The notes under the pieces: model-generated
What the model was told of the DNA's origin: nothing
Databases searched by the model: none
The model's input: only the letters and a program-made list of their open reading frames with translations
Assembly: GCA_017480565.1 (NCBI GenBank)
Contig: JAFVAL010000036.1
Location: 1 to 39,314, forward strand
From: Lachnospiraceae bacterium
GTDB taxonomy: Bacteria > Bacillota > Clostridia > Lachnospirales > Lachnospiraceae
DNA: 39,314 nt
Reading direction: 5' to 3'
Shown here: piece by piece, positions 1-8,705 of the stretch
Numbering within the stretch: the stretch's first letter is position 1
Layout of the letters: each line of letters opens with the position of its first letter
Made by a program: the position numbers and the translations under genes

Positions 1-162
1 CGAGGTCAAGAGCGGAGCCAGAGGGAACTCTTGAGCTCGCTGAGTGTCGTTGGTAAAATAAAAAGAGCAGGAAGAGGATCTGGTAAAGAGCAAGGAAAAG
101 TGGTAAGATAAAGCAACTACAAAGGTAAAAACAAATCTACCCAAACAGAGGGGAAATTCTGA

Positions 163-963
163 TCTGTCATTTCCGAAGGTAAGTTAACGCTATCCAATGA
201 AGGCGATGAGGGTGTTATATCTGGCGGAATGGCTTATAATGCAATTACCGTTGGTAATATTGATGATAATAGGACTTTGACTTATTCAGACGATATTCTA
301 AGGTATACTTCGTCATACTACAAGTATAATACTTGGGCAAAAAAACCAGACTTATGCGCTCCAGGCACTGGTTTAAACACAAGTTTTTCGCCTTCTTTTA
401 CGGGAACTAGCGCGGCTGCACCACAAGTTACAGGAACAGTTGCTATTATATGTCAGCAAAAACCGGCATTGCTTCTCAAGCAAAGTGTTATGAAAGCTTT
501 GCTGGCTGCTTCAGTCAACTTTACATCTACATTGCGATATGTGCCTGCCAACAGCAATTTCAAGAAATATGGGGCAGGACTATTGGATACATTAGGGGCT
601 AGTTGGGTAGCAGCACATACTCGGTACCTTTCATCTAGTATTACAACTTCTACAACTTCAAAATCACATTATTTTACTGTTACGAGTTCAGATACAAGAA
701 TTCGAGTCGCGCTGTCCATAATTAAACATTCAAGTTTTAGTTCGTCTTCAGGACATGCCACTGGAACTCCAATATCAGTCGGTCTCTCAAATCTGGATTT
801 GAAAATTTACGCTCCTGGAAGTTCGACTCCAATACAAACCTCATCAACGAACAATAGCGTGGAAATTGTATACTTTGTACCCACTGTAGCAGGAACATAT
901 CGAATCGAAGTAATTAATACTTCTTCTGCAGAAACAACCTATTATGCGCTCGCTTGGAGGTAA
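163..963 (+). pseudogene. C-terminal remnant of a subtilisin-like (S8) serine protease
   Basis: The frame is open from the codon after a TGA at 160-162 and ends at a TAA at 961-963. From about 205 it reads like the end of an S8 peptidase catalytic domain: an AYNAITVGN segment, then GTSAAAPQVTG, which carries the nucleophile serine. A beta-rich C-terminal domain of about 120 residues follows, with many Ser and Thr. The Asp and His catalytic blocks and any signal peptide are missing. None of the frames I read in 1-162 supplies them, and the first ATG (229) lies inside the conserved domain. I therefore read it as a 5'-deleted gene and not one cut by the window edge. A short secreted product from ATG 229 is possible but would be inactive. 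The AT-rich, Ser/Thr-heavy sequence differs from the housekeeping genes further on. Confidence 0.7.
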
Positions 964-967
964 AAAA

Positions 968-1780
968 TTGGAAGGTATCGATAGACTTGAGAAGAAAGTG
1001 AATCACCTGATCATTTTATCCGTTTTTTCCTTGATATTGATGGCGTTATGTTTTGCCCTTCTGTTAGGTAGAAGGAGTGAGCAGGAGGCAGCTGTAGATC
1101 TGCCAGCCAATTCAACCACAGACCAAAGAGCTGACGATGGAGGCTACGCCTCAGAACAGGAAGAATCTGAAGAAACGCAGGATTATTCGGATGCTCTTTA
1201 TCGAGACTCCAGACTACTTGAAAATGCAACCGAGGCAACTGTAAACCCTGAAGAAATAATGATTGGGGACGACTTGGATTACGAACTGCGCAATCCTGAA
1301 ACGAATGGCTCCAAAATGTTGGCAATCGCTTTTTATTTTACTTCTTATGAAAGCGAGGAGTATTTAGAAGGTAAAAGTGAAGATCCCTTCATGAAATTGC
1401 TTCATGTCCCTTTGGATTATCAACCGGAGGTAATGGAGGAGAAGTATTACAAAAATATCCGTGAAAGGTTAGAGAAACAGCTCGGGATCACGATTGAGAA
1501 GAAAACATTTTTTTTCTACAGGATTGCAAATGAAGACGAGGTCGACCCCTATGATCTTACATCTGATGAGGCGAACTTATTTAAAGATATGGATACAAGA
1601 GATAAAGTGATTACACATAGCGAAATCTGGTATATTGCATATCTGACCAAAGATGAAGTGCTGCAAATTATTAAATCAAATATATATTTAAATGGTGATG
1701 GATTCCGAATGGACCTTGCGCCTGACTTTATGGGGTGGGGGACAGAACTGATTGATGAAAGTCAGATATATGATCCCTGA
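968..1780 (+). CDS. membrane-anchored protein of unknown function
   Basis: Not recognised. I start it at TTG 968 because GGAGG at 956-960 sits 7 nt upstream, inside the last codons of the subtilase remnant. An ATG at 944 is in frame but has no such site. The product is about 270 residues: a short charged N-terminus, one hydrophobic segment (roughly residues 15-35), a linker rich in Glu, Asp, Ser and Gln typical of a disordered stalk, and a globular acidic domain of about 170 residues with many Tyr, Phe and Glu. Topology suggests a type II membrane protein with an extracytoplasmic domain. The shared ribosome-binding overlap suggests it was once co-translated with the intact protease, so it may be an accessory or inhibitor. 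That role is inference only. Confidence 0.65.
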   Translation: MEGIDRLEKKVNHLIILSVFSLILMALCFALLLGRRSEQEAAVDLPANSTTDQRADDGGYASEQEESEETQDYSDALYRDSRLLENATEATVNPEEIMIGDDLDYELRNPETNGSKMLAIAFYFTSYESEEYLEGKSEDPFMKLLHVPLDYQPEVMEEKYYKNIRERLEKQLGITIEKKTFFFYRIANEDEVDPYDLTSDEANLFKDMDTRDKVITHSEIWYIAYLTKDEVLQIIKSNIYLNGDGFRMDLAPDFMGWGTELIDESQIYDP

Positions 1781-1799
1781 GGGGATTTCTTCTTTGAGT

Positions 1800-1827
1800 G
1801 GTCCATTTTAGAAGGACCTGCTTTCTT
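1800..1827 (+). terminator. weak intrinsic terminator after the anchored protein
   Basis: GGTCC (1800-1804) pairs with GGACC (1814-1818) across a 9-nt loop and is followed by a T-rich run. The stem is short, so efficiency is uncertain. Confidence 0.35.
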
Positions 1828-1854
1828 GCGTCGACGTGGATCCTATGGTAAGAT
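1826..1854 (+). promoter_or_regulatory. sigma-A promoter for the first rhamnosidase
   Basis: TTGCGT (1826-1831), a 17-nt spacer and TAAGAT (1849-1854). A TG one base upstream of the -10 makes it an extended -10. Predicted start near 1861 gives a leader of about 34 nt to the ATG at 1895. Confidence 0.6.
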
Positions 1855-1894
1855 AAGTAATCATTTGTGGTGACATGACAAGGAGAGTGTACGT

Positions 1895-4297
1895 ATGGAT
1901 ATCAGTATATTCTTGACCAACTGGATTTGGACACCGGATTGGACCGTAGAGGACGACGCCGATGTGAGGATCGTCTGTTTTCGTAAAGAATTCACTGTGG
2001 AGCCGGATAAGATGCCAGAGCGAAAGACAATCCGGATCTCTGCGGACTCCCGTTACAAGCTATATATGAACGGAGCTTTTGTGCAGGAGGGTCCCCAGAA
2101 GGCGTTGAGCCTAAAAGAGTGGTACGTGGACACGGCGGAGCTTGCACCTTATTTACAGCAAGGTGTCAATGTTGCTGCGGTAGAGGTTTTGCGCTATCCT
2201 GCATCGAATTTTTCAAATTCAGATGCGAAAACGAATGACTCCCTTTTACGCACAGAGATCCCGAATCTTTACATTGAGGATCTGACGGAGGATGCAGGGC
2301 AGCTCTCCGGGAAAACTGGCTGGAAGTGCAAGATCAACCGCGAGATTCGTGTATACGGCGAAGATGAAAGACCAGCCCCGATTCATGTCCAGGAGGATGT
2401 GCATGCTACGGATGCATTTGCAGGCTGGAAAAAGGCTGGATACGATGATTCAGATTGGTCTGATGCGACGCCGAGAATGTTTTTTGACATCTCCATGTCG
2501 GACGCGCCTGGTTGCTTGATTCCAAGGACGATCCCCGCCCAACACCATGAGGAAAAGCAGTTTTTAGAAGCGGTTTGTCTCAGAGATCCAGCAATGCAGG
2601 AGATGGAAATCATACCGCTCTTGGAGCAAGCTGAGACGGAGCTTTACGCTTGGAATGAGCTGGTACAGGATAAGCGTGCAGTGACTATCCCTGCGGGTAC
2701 TACGGTGATTGTCGAGTTGAGCGCTGGAGAACTGGTGTGTGGCTATCTGGAATACGCTCTGCGAGGCGGCAGAGGTGCTAATATCGCTACGCTTTGCTCG
2801 GAGTGTTATGCCACTCCCGGCAAGCCTGACCCTTCAGCAGGGTTCATGGGAATGCAGCCAAAGCCTGTCAAGGGCGACCGGACGGATTATCGCAAGGGAA
2901 AGCTGTTTGGCCATGTCTCGCATTATACTGTTGCAGGATACGGTTCGGAAGCGCAGCCGGAGGAGTACGAGCCTTATTGGTTCCGCACATTCCGATATGT
3001 GCAGCTTCGCATTGAGACGGCCGACGAGCCACTGGAGATTCTGCGCTTTTCCTATCGCGCGACCGGCTATCCGCTAGAAGTAAAGACAAATGTTTCCGCT
3101 TCCGATCCTGATTTCGCCGGCATTTGGGACATCAGTGTGCGCACGCTGCGGCGCTGCATGCACGAGACTTACATGGACTGCCCTTTCTATGAACAGCTCC
3201 AGTACGCGATGGACGGACGCAGCGAGATCCTCTACACCTATGCCATCAGCGCTGACGACCGATTATCAAGACAGGCCATGGAGGCCTTTCGCTTGAGCCA
3301 GCGCCCGGACGGCCTTGTCAACTGCGACGCGCCTACCGTGAAGAGCAACGTGATTCCAGGCTTCTCCATCTACTATCTGCTGATGGTACACGACCACATG
3401 ATGTACTTTGGCGATCGGGAGTTGGTGAAGGAGCACCTGCCCGCCATTGATCGCATCCTGGCCTTTTTTGACGGTCACATAAATGAGCTTGGTATGGTAG
3501 GGAAAATTGGTGGACCGATCATGCGTGACAAGTACTGGTCCTTTATTGACTGGTCTACGCTTTGGGGCGCTACAGGCGGTGTTCCCACTGCCTGCCAGAA
3601 AGGCTGCGGATCCATCACGATAGAGAGCCTTTTGTATTTGTATGGTTTACAGCATGCCTCCGAGCTGGCGGCATTTGTTGGCAGGGCAGGTCTTGCCGAG
3701 GAATATCGAGAGAGGGCAGGCTTGCTGCGGACAGCGATTCAGAAGAATTGTCTTGGCTCATATAAAGGCCAGCCCATGATTCAGGATGGCCCTGGCGTGG
3801 ACGAGTACTCGGTGCACACACAAGTCTTTGCGATCCTCACCGGCACGGTCACGCCGGAAGAAGGCAAGGCGATGCTGCAGGCGACCGTGGGGAACGCGGA
3901 ACTTCCTCAGGCTTCGGTAGCCTTTGCGTTCTATCTTTTCCGAGCTTTGGAGAAATGTAGCTGGTATGAGAAGACGGATGAACTCTGGAATCTCTGGCGG
4001 CAGATGCTGCGGGATCAGATGACCACCTGTGTGGAAAATGATACCGATGCCCGTTCGGATTGTCATGCCTGGGCGTCGCTCATGTGCTACGAGCTGCCAG
4101 CAGTCATTTTGGGTGTACGCCCGACATCGCCAGGCTTTGCCACGGTTTCCCTTGCACCTCAGATGGGTGCATTGACCCAGGCATGTGCCGAAGTGATTAC
4201 GCCCAAAGGCATGATACAGGTAGAATGGAAAAAGGAGGCAGATGGAAACTGCCAGCTGCACTACACGCTTCCGGAAGGAATCCGTAAAAGCGAGTAA
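1895..4297 (+). CDS. GH78-family alpha-L-rhamnosidase-like glycosidase (intracellular)
   Basis: 800 residues without a signal peptide, so probably cytoplasmic. Expected role: removal of terminal alpha-L-rhamnose from imported plant oligosaccharides or glycosides. An N-terminal beta-sandwich region (about 1-400, with the ADSRYKLYMNG segment typical of GH78 lectin-like domains) leads into an (alpha/alpha)6 barrel. The barrel begins around residue 426 with YMDCPFYEQLQYAMDGRSE, the variant of the GH78 catalytic block with Tyr-Glu-Gln in place of Arg-Asp-Glu-Arg. A short C-terminal beta domain follows. ATG 1895 has AAGGAGAG about 10 nt upstream. It stands alone with its own promoter. A second GH78 protein at 13892 carries the more canonical block, so the two probably differ in substrate. 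Substrate is not predictable from sequence alone. Confidence 0.82.
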   Translation: MDISIFLTNWIWTPDWTVEDDADVRIVCFRKEFTVEPDKMPERKTIRISADSRYKLYMNGAFVQEGPQKALSLKEWYVDTAELAPYLQQGVNVAAVEVLRYPASNFSNSDAKTNDSLLRTEIPNLYIEDLTEDAGQLSGKTGWKCKINREIRVYGEDERPAPIHVQEDVHATDAFAGWKKAGYDDSDWSDATPRMFFDISMSDAPGCLIPRTIPAQHHEEKQFLEAVCLRDPAMQEMEIIPLLEQAETELYAWNELVQDKRAVTIPAGTTVIVELSAGELVCGYLEYALRGGRGANIATLCSECYATPGKPDPSAGFMGMQPKPVKGDRTDYRKGKLFGHVSHYTVAGYGSEAQPEEYEPYWFRTFRYVQLRIETADEPLEILRFSYRATGYPLEVKTNVSASDPDFAGIWDISVRTLRRCMHETYMDCPFYEQLQYAMDGRSEILYTYAISADDRLSRQAMEAFRLSQRPDGLVNCDAPTVKSNVIPGFSIYYLLMVHDHMMYFGDRELVKEHLPAIDRILAFFDGHINELGMVGKIGGPIMRDKYWSFIDWSTLWGATGGVPTACQKGCGSITIESLLYLYGLQHASELAAFVGRAGLAEEYRERAGLLRTAIQKNCLGSYKGQPMIQDGPGVDEYSVHTQVFAILTGTVTPEEGKAMLQATVGNAELPQASVAFAFYLFRALEKCSWYEKTDELWNLWRQMLRDQMTTCVENDTDARSDCHAWASLMCYELPAVILGVRPTSPGFATVSLAPQMGALTQACAEVITPKGMIQVEWKKEADGNCQLHYTLPEGIRKSE

Positions 4298-4358
4298 ACG
4301 CTTAAAAGAGGCAAAAGGAAGATAAACCAATAAGAAACAAAAAGATGTGAAGATTCTC

Positions 4359-4387
4359 TTGCATTTGTCGGAGACTGATGATAAGAT
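4359..4387 (+). promoter_or_regulatory. sigma-A promoter of the valS leader
   Basis: TTGCAT (4359-4364), 17-nt spacer, TAAGAT (4382-4387). Predicted start about 4394, giving a leader of nearly 300 nt. Confidence 0.6.
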
Positions 4388-4393
4388 AAATGC

Positions 4394-4675
4394 CAGTTAA
4401 CCGGCACGGAGCGAAGCGAAGTGCGCGGTGGATAAGATAAATGTAAAGCGAAAGAGAGAAGTAGGCATACACGCTTGGCTTCAGAGAGGATCCGGTTGGT
4501 GCGAGGATCTGCAGGTGGGTGCGCGAAAGTGGCTTTCAAACAGATTTGCTGAAGCAAGTAAGCAAGTCCGGGATGTCCCGTTATAGACAAAGAGGTGCAG
4601 CGTAAGCTGCGCGAACTAAGGTGGTACCACGGGGTTTCTCGTCCTTTCGGATGAGGAACCCCTAAGTTTTTTTAA
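4394..4675 (+). promoter_or_regulatory. T-box riboswitch leader of valS
   Basis: The leader contains the T-box core AAGGTGGTACCACGGG at 4617-4632. Upstream are stem I signatures: AGTA near 4468, AGAGAGG followed by GGTTGGTGCGA (the distal loop consensus). A base stem is formed by GAAAG near 4448 and CTTTC at 4534-4538. Within the predicted specifier loop GAAAGTGGC (4525-4533) the only valine codon is GTG at 4529-4531, fitting the downstream gene. In the known mechanism uncharged tRNA pairs its anticodon with the specifier and its CCA end with the T-box bulge. This favours the antiterminator. Specifier placement was made by eye. Confidence 0.9.
4631..4673 (+). terminator. T-box-controlled intrinsic terminator
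   Basis: GGGGTTTCTCGTCC pairs with GATGAGGAACCCC around a short loop (4631-4662), followed by a T run ending at 4673. The 5' arm overlaps the T-box sequence, as required for a mutually exclusive antiterminator. Confidence 0.88.
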
Positions 4676-4688
4676 GGAGAGAGAACAG

Positions 4689-7337
4689 ATGATGGAGAAG
4701 ACCTACAACCCTCAGTCAATTGAGGGGAAGATTTATGACAGATGGCTGGAGAAGAAGTATTTCCATGCGGAAGTGGATCGCTCAAGAAAGCCGTTTACGA
4801 TTGTGATGCCGCCGCCGAACATTACCGGCCAGCTTCACATGGGACATGCGCTTGATAATACGATGCAGGACATCCTGATTCGTTTTAAGAGGATGCAGGG
4901 CTACAATGCGCTGTGGCAGCCGGGCACCGATCACGCCGCGATTGCGACGGAGGTCAAGGTCATCGATTCGTTAAAGGCGAAGGGAATTGACAAAGAAGAT
5001 CTGGGTCGTGACGGATTCCTGGAGAAGTGCTGGGAGTGGAGAGCAGAGTATGGTTCTCGCATCATCAACCAGTTAAAGAAACTGGGTTCTTCCGCAGACT
5101 GGGACCGTGAGCGATTCACGATGGATGAGGGCTGCTCGAATGCGGTTTTGGAAGTGTTCATTAAGTTGTATGAAAAGGGATGGATCTACAAGGGTTCCCG
5201 CATCATCAACTGGTGCCCGCTGTGCCAGACATCGATCTCTGATGCAGAGGTGGAATATGTGGAGCAGGAAGGACATTTCTGGCATATCAATTATCCGATC
5301 GTCGGAGAAGAGGGAAGATATGTGCAGATCGCGACGACGCGTCCGGAGACCTTGCTTGGTGATACTGCGGTTGCTGTCAATCCCGAAGATGAGCGTTACC
5401 AGAATCTGGTCGGCAAGATGCTTGTCCTGCCTTTAACCGGCAGAGAAATCCCGGTCATCGCGGATGACTATGTCGATAAAGAGTTTGGTACCGGCTGCGT
5501 GAAGATCACGCCTGCCCATGACCCCAACGACTTCATGGTTGGCCAGCGGCATCATTTGCCGGAAATCAATATCATGCATGATGATGCGACGATCGATCTG
5601 CCGGGCAGCAAGTACGATGGCATGGATCGTTACGAAGCGCGTGATGCGATCGTGAAGGATCTGGAAGACCTGGGATTGCTTGTGAAGGTCGAGAAGCATG
5701 TGCACAACGTCGGCACGCATGACCGCTGCAAGACCACCGTCGAGCCGCTTGTGAAGCAGCAGTGGTTCGTTAAGATGGATGAAATGATCAAGCCCGCGGT
5801 CGAGGGCGTGAAGGATGGTTCGATTCAGCTGCTGCCAAAGCGCATGGAGAAGACCTACTTTAACTGGACCGACAACATCCGCGACTGGTGCATTTCCAGA
5901 CAGCTCTGGTGGGGGCACCGGATCCCGGCGTATTACTGCCAGGACTGCGGCGAGATGATCGTCTCGAAGGAAGCGCCTTGTAAGTGCCCGAAGTGCGGTG
6001 GCACGAACTTAAAGCAGGATGAGGATACGTTAGATACCTGGTTCTCCTCTGCATTGTGGCCGTTTAGCACGCTTGGCTGGCCGGAGAAGACCGAGGATCT
6101 CGACTACTTCTACCCGAACGACGTGCTCGTGACCGGTTACGACATCATTTTCTTCTGGGTCATCCGTATGATTTTCTCGGGTTATGAGCAGATGGGCAAA
6201 GAGCCATTTAAGACCGTGCTCTTCCACGGCCTGGTGCGCGATTCGCAGGGCCGCAAGATGAGCAAGTCTCTGGGCAACGGTATCGATCCGCTGGAGGTCA
6301 TCGACAAGTACGGCGCGGATGCGCTGCGTCTGACTTTGATTACAGGAAATGCACCCGGCAACGATATGCGTTTCTACTGGGAGAGAGTTGAGGCGAGCCG
6401 CAACTTTGCCAATAAGATCTGGAATGCGTCGAGATTTATTCTGATGAATCTGGAGCAGGCTGGTGAGGATCTGGCAAATGCTGACGTGAAGCTTTCGGAT
6501 CTGCAGCAGGCGGATAAGTGGATTCTTTCCAAGTGCAACGATGTGATCCGTGAAGTTACCGACAACATGGAGAGCTTCGAGCTCGGTATCGCGGTGCAGA
6601 AGGTCTATGACTTTATCTGGGATGAGTTCTGCGACTGGTACATCGAGATGGTGAAGCCTCGCCTTTACAATGAGGCGGACGAGACGAAGGCTGCCGCGCT
6701 TTGGACGTTAAAGCATGTCCTGATCCAGGCGTTAAAGCTCCTGCATCCCTATATGCCGTTCATCACCGAGGAGATCTTCACAACGATCCAGTCCGAGGAA
6801 GAGTCGATCATGATCTCTGATTGGCCGACCTACAATGAGGTATATGCATTTGCAGATGATGAGACAGCTGTAGAATTGGTAAAAGAAGCGGTCAAGGGAA
6901 TCCGTAACGTCAGAGTTACCATGAATGTGGCACCTAGCCATAAGGCTTCTGTGGTGGTTGTCTCTGCAGATGAAAAGGTCAGAAAGATCTTTGAGGACAA
7001 CACGACATTCTTTAAGACCCTGGGCAGCGCAAGCGAAGTGACCGTGCAGGCGGATGCGGCAGGCATCGGTGAGGATGCAGCGCAGACTGTGATCAACGGT
7101 GCGGTGATTTATCTGCCTCTCGCAGACCTGATCGACATCGAAAAAGAGATTGAGCGTCTGGAGAAGGAGCAAAAGCGGCTGACCGGTGAGCTTGCCCGCG
7201 TAAACGGGATGTTAAACAATGAGCGCTTCATGAGTAAAGCGCCAGAGGCGAAGATTGCTGAGGAGAAGGCGAAACTTGCAAAGTATGAAAATATGATGGC
7301 GCAAGTGGTGGAAAGTCTTGCAAAGCTGAAAAAGTAA
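4689..7337 (+). CDS. valS: valyl-tRNA synthetase
   Basis: Charges tRNA-Val with valine in the cytoplasm. The protein is 882 residues, normal for bacterial ValRS. It has the class I signatures: [14 protein letters not shown] with the HIGH-type motif at residues 50-53, and KMSKS at 523-527. Between them lie the editing (CP1) domain and a Cys4 zinc motif (CQDCGEM followed by CPKCGG). An anticodon-binding domain follows, then a C-terminal coiled coil (about 810-880, rich in Glu, Lys and Leu). Two ATG codons are adjacent (4689, 4692); AAGGAGA at 4674-4680 supports either. Expression is governed by the T-box leader, so it should rise on valine starvation. A strong bidirectional terminator follows. 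Confidence 0.97.
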   Translation: MMEKTYNPQSIEGKIYDRWLEKKYFHAEVDRSRKPFTIVMPPPNITGQLHMGHALDNTMQDILIRFKRMQGYNALWQPGTDHAAIATEVKVIDSLKAKGIDKEDLGRDGFLEKCWEWRAEYGSRIINQLKKLGSSADWDRERFTMDEGCSNAVLEVFIKLYEKGWIYKGSRIINWCPLCQTSISDAEVEYVEQEGHFWHINYPIVGEEGRYVQIATTRPETLLGDTAVAVNPEDERYQNLVGKMLVLPLTGREIPVIADDYVDKEFGTGCVKITPAHDPNDFMVGQRHHLPEINIMHDDATIDLPGSKYDGMDRYEARDAIVKDLEDLGLLVKVEKHVHNVGTHDRCKTTVEPLVKQQWFVKMDEMIKPAVEGVKDGSIQLLPKRMEKTYFNWTDNIRDWCISRQLWWGHRIPAYYCQDCGEMIVSKEAPCKCPKCGGTNLKQDEDTLDTWFSSALWPFSTLGWPEKTEDLDYFYPNDVLVTGYDIIFFWVIRMIFSGYEQMGKEPFKTVLFHGLVRDSQGRKMSKSLGNGIDPLEVIDKYGADALRLTLITGNAPGNDMRFYWERVEASRNFANKIWNASRFILMNLEQAGEDLANADVKLSDLQQADKWILSKCNDVIREVTDNMESFELGIAVQKVYDFIWDEFCDWYIEMVKPRLYNEADETKAAALWTLKHVLIQALKLLHPYMPFITEEIFTTIQSEEESIMISDWPTYNEVYAFADDETAVELVKEAVKGIRNVRVTMNVAPSHKASVVVVSADEKVRKIFEDNTTFFKTLGSASEVTVQADAAGIGEDAAQTVINGAVIYLPLADLIDIEKEIERLEKEQKRLTGELARVNGMLNNERFMSKAPEAKIAEEKAKLAKYENMMAQVVESLAKLKK

Positions 7338-7352
7338 AGCATATGGATCCAT

Positions 7353-7391
7353 AAAAGAAATGACAAGGGGTTAACCCTTGTCATTTCTTTT
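7353..7391. terminator. bidirectional terminator between valS and the Cys-tail gene
   Basis: A perfect 17-bp stem (7353-7369 with 7375-7391) around a 5-nt loop, with A runs on one side and T runs on the other, serves both convergent genes. The minus-strand CDS ends inside it: its TAA stop lies in the loop and its last residues KRNDKG are encoded by one arm. Confidence 0.88.
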
Positions 7392-8705
7392 ACTCTCAAT
7401 TTTTACCCTGCCTTCGTGAATGCTCTCTTTAAAGAAGTCCTTCACGGAGCACCCGGCTCTTCCAGACGATGCACAGGCACACGCGCAAGCGCAAGAAGAA
7501 GCACATGCGCAGGAAGAAGCGCAGGCACAGGAGGATGCGCAGGAAGAATGGTGCGAGCCACCGCCGGAGCGATGGGAACCGCCACCGGATCTGTGAGAAG
7601 GCCCGGAACCGCCGCGAGGACGACTGACAGGCACATTTACCACATTGACATGGATGTAGGTGTTCGGGGAATTGCCGTAGCGGTAAGTGCCGTTCTTCGT
7701 GTATTTTTCCGGTTTCTCGATCTGGCTTTCTTCGACAACTTCTTTGCTCTTGATCATGCTTCGTCCGCAGTATTCACAGTTGTCTTTGCCTTCGACGCGG
7801 GCAGCGCCGCAGCTTGGGCAGTTCTCATAATACTCAATCTTGGTGCGGGTGATCTTCTTTTCGGTTGTCTTTGTCTGATCAGAGCCGAAGCCTTCACCCG
7901 TGGTGATCCAGCGGAGGAACTTCATGATGAGGACGATTGGTACGATGAAGACGCCAAGGATGAAGATCATACCGATGATGGTTCCGATCGTTTCTGCAAT
8001 CTGGTCGGAGCGGCTTGGCTGATACGGCTCGTAGTCCCAGTCTTCTTCCCAGTCATCGTTATAGTCATCTGAACCGGCCTGCCGATCCACAGAAAATCCA
8101 AATGTGTCATTCGGATAGACTACGCTCATCGTGTAGCGTTCTCCCGGGGAGAGGCTGGTTTCAAAGACCAGATAGCCATTTTCCTGGAAGCAGTCAGGCT
8201 GCCAGGCTCCCGCTTCTTCTGCGTTCCAGCGGATTACCAGGTTATCGACATCAAAGTCATCAAACCACGCCGGCGTAAGGGTGTAGACCGTCTCGCCTTC
8301 GACCCATTTGTCGATCTGGTACATGTGATCCTGTGTCATGGAAAACTCGAAGCTAACGACTTCATTTTTCCCATAACCGCGGTCCAGATAAATGTGCAGC
8401 TCACTGCCATCATCGTCGATGTAGTCGATCGTGTCGGAGAGAGGCGTGATATTGTCGTGATAACTGTTCGGAACGCCTAAGTTCACCCATTCTAGTTTCT
8501 CGGAGCCACCACCGTCATAGAGCACCAGCCAGTCGATGTGGTAGATCATCTCTAAGGAGGCATCTTCGTTGACATCGACGGTGATTATGAAATTCTGGAT
8601 CTCATCGGTCGCAGACGCACGCACAGGCGTCCCGCTAAAAAGCAGGGTGAGGACGAGAACCGATAGAAGAAGTAAGCTTATTGGCTTAGAAACTGCTTTT
8701 CTCAT
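7371..8705 (-). CDS. secreted/membrane protein with zinc ribbon and Cys-Ala/Ser-Ser repeat tail; candidate radical SAM substrate
   Basis: 444 residues from ATG 8705. Order of parts: signal peptide (hydrophobic 9-23, likely cut after ASA at 30-32); a beta-rich acidic ectodomain (33-230) resembling DUF2207-type domains; one membrane segment (240-262); a cytosolic zinc ribbon with Cys 296, 299, 310 and 313; a Gly/Ser/His/Arg linker with GGGSH repeats (365-388). Last comes a tail with Cys at 389, 393, 395, 399, 401, 405, 407, 409, 411 and 419, spaced by Ala or Ala-Ser-Ser, ending GRAGCSVKDFF and a basic end. The ATG overlaps the stop of the radical SAM gene (TGATG), with AAGGAGGT inside that gene's last codons, so translation is coupled. 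By topology the Cys tail faces the cytosol, where the enzyme would act. That the tail is its substrate is inference; a metal-binding tail is the alternative. Confidence 0.8.
   Translation of the reverse strand: MRKAVSKPISLLLLSVLVLTLLFSGTPVRASATDEIQNFIITVDVNEDASLEMIYHIDWLVLYDGGGSEKLEWVNLGVPNSYHDNITPLSDTIDYIDDDGSELHIYLDRGYGKNEVVSFEFSMTQDHMYQIDKWVEGETVYTLTPAWFDDFDVDNLVIRWNAEEAGAWQPDCFQENGYLVFETSLSPGERYTMSVVYPNDTFGFSVDRQAGSDDYNDDWEEDWDYEPYQPSRSDQIAETIGTIIGMIFILGVFIVPIVLIMKFLRWITTGEGFGSDQTKTTEKKITRTKIEYYENCPSCGAARVEGKDNCEYCGRSMIKSKEVVEESQIEKPEKYTKNGTYRYGNSPNTYIHVNVVNVPVSRPRGGSGPSHRSGGGSHRSGGGSHHSSCASSCACASSCACASSCACACACASSGRAGCSVKDFFKESIHEGRVKIESKRNDKG

Noticed and set aside
7416-8072. Plus-strand open frame of 218 codons antisense to the Cys-tail gene
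   Set aside because: It is a shadow of the GC-rich Cys/Gly/Ser repeats. It has no ribosome-binding site and gives Arg-rich low-complexity sequence.
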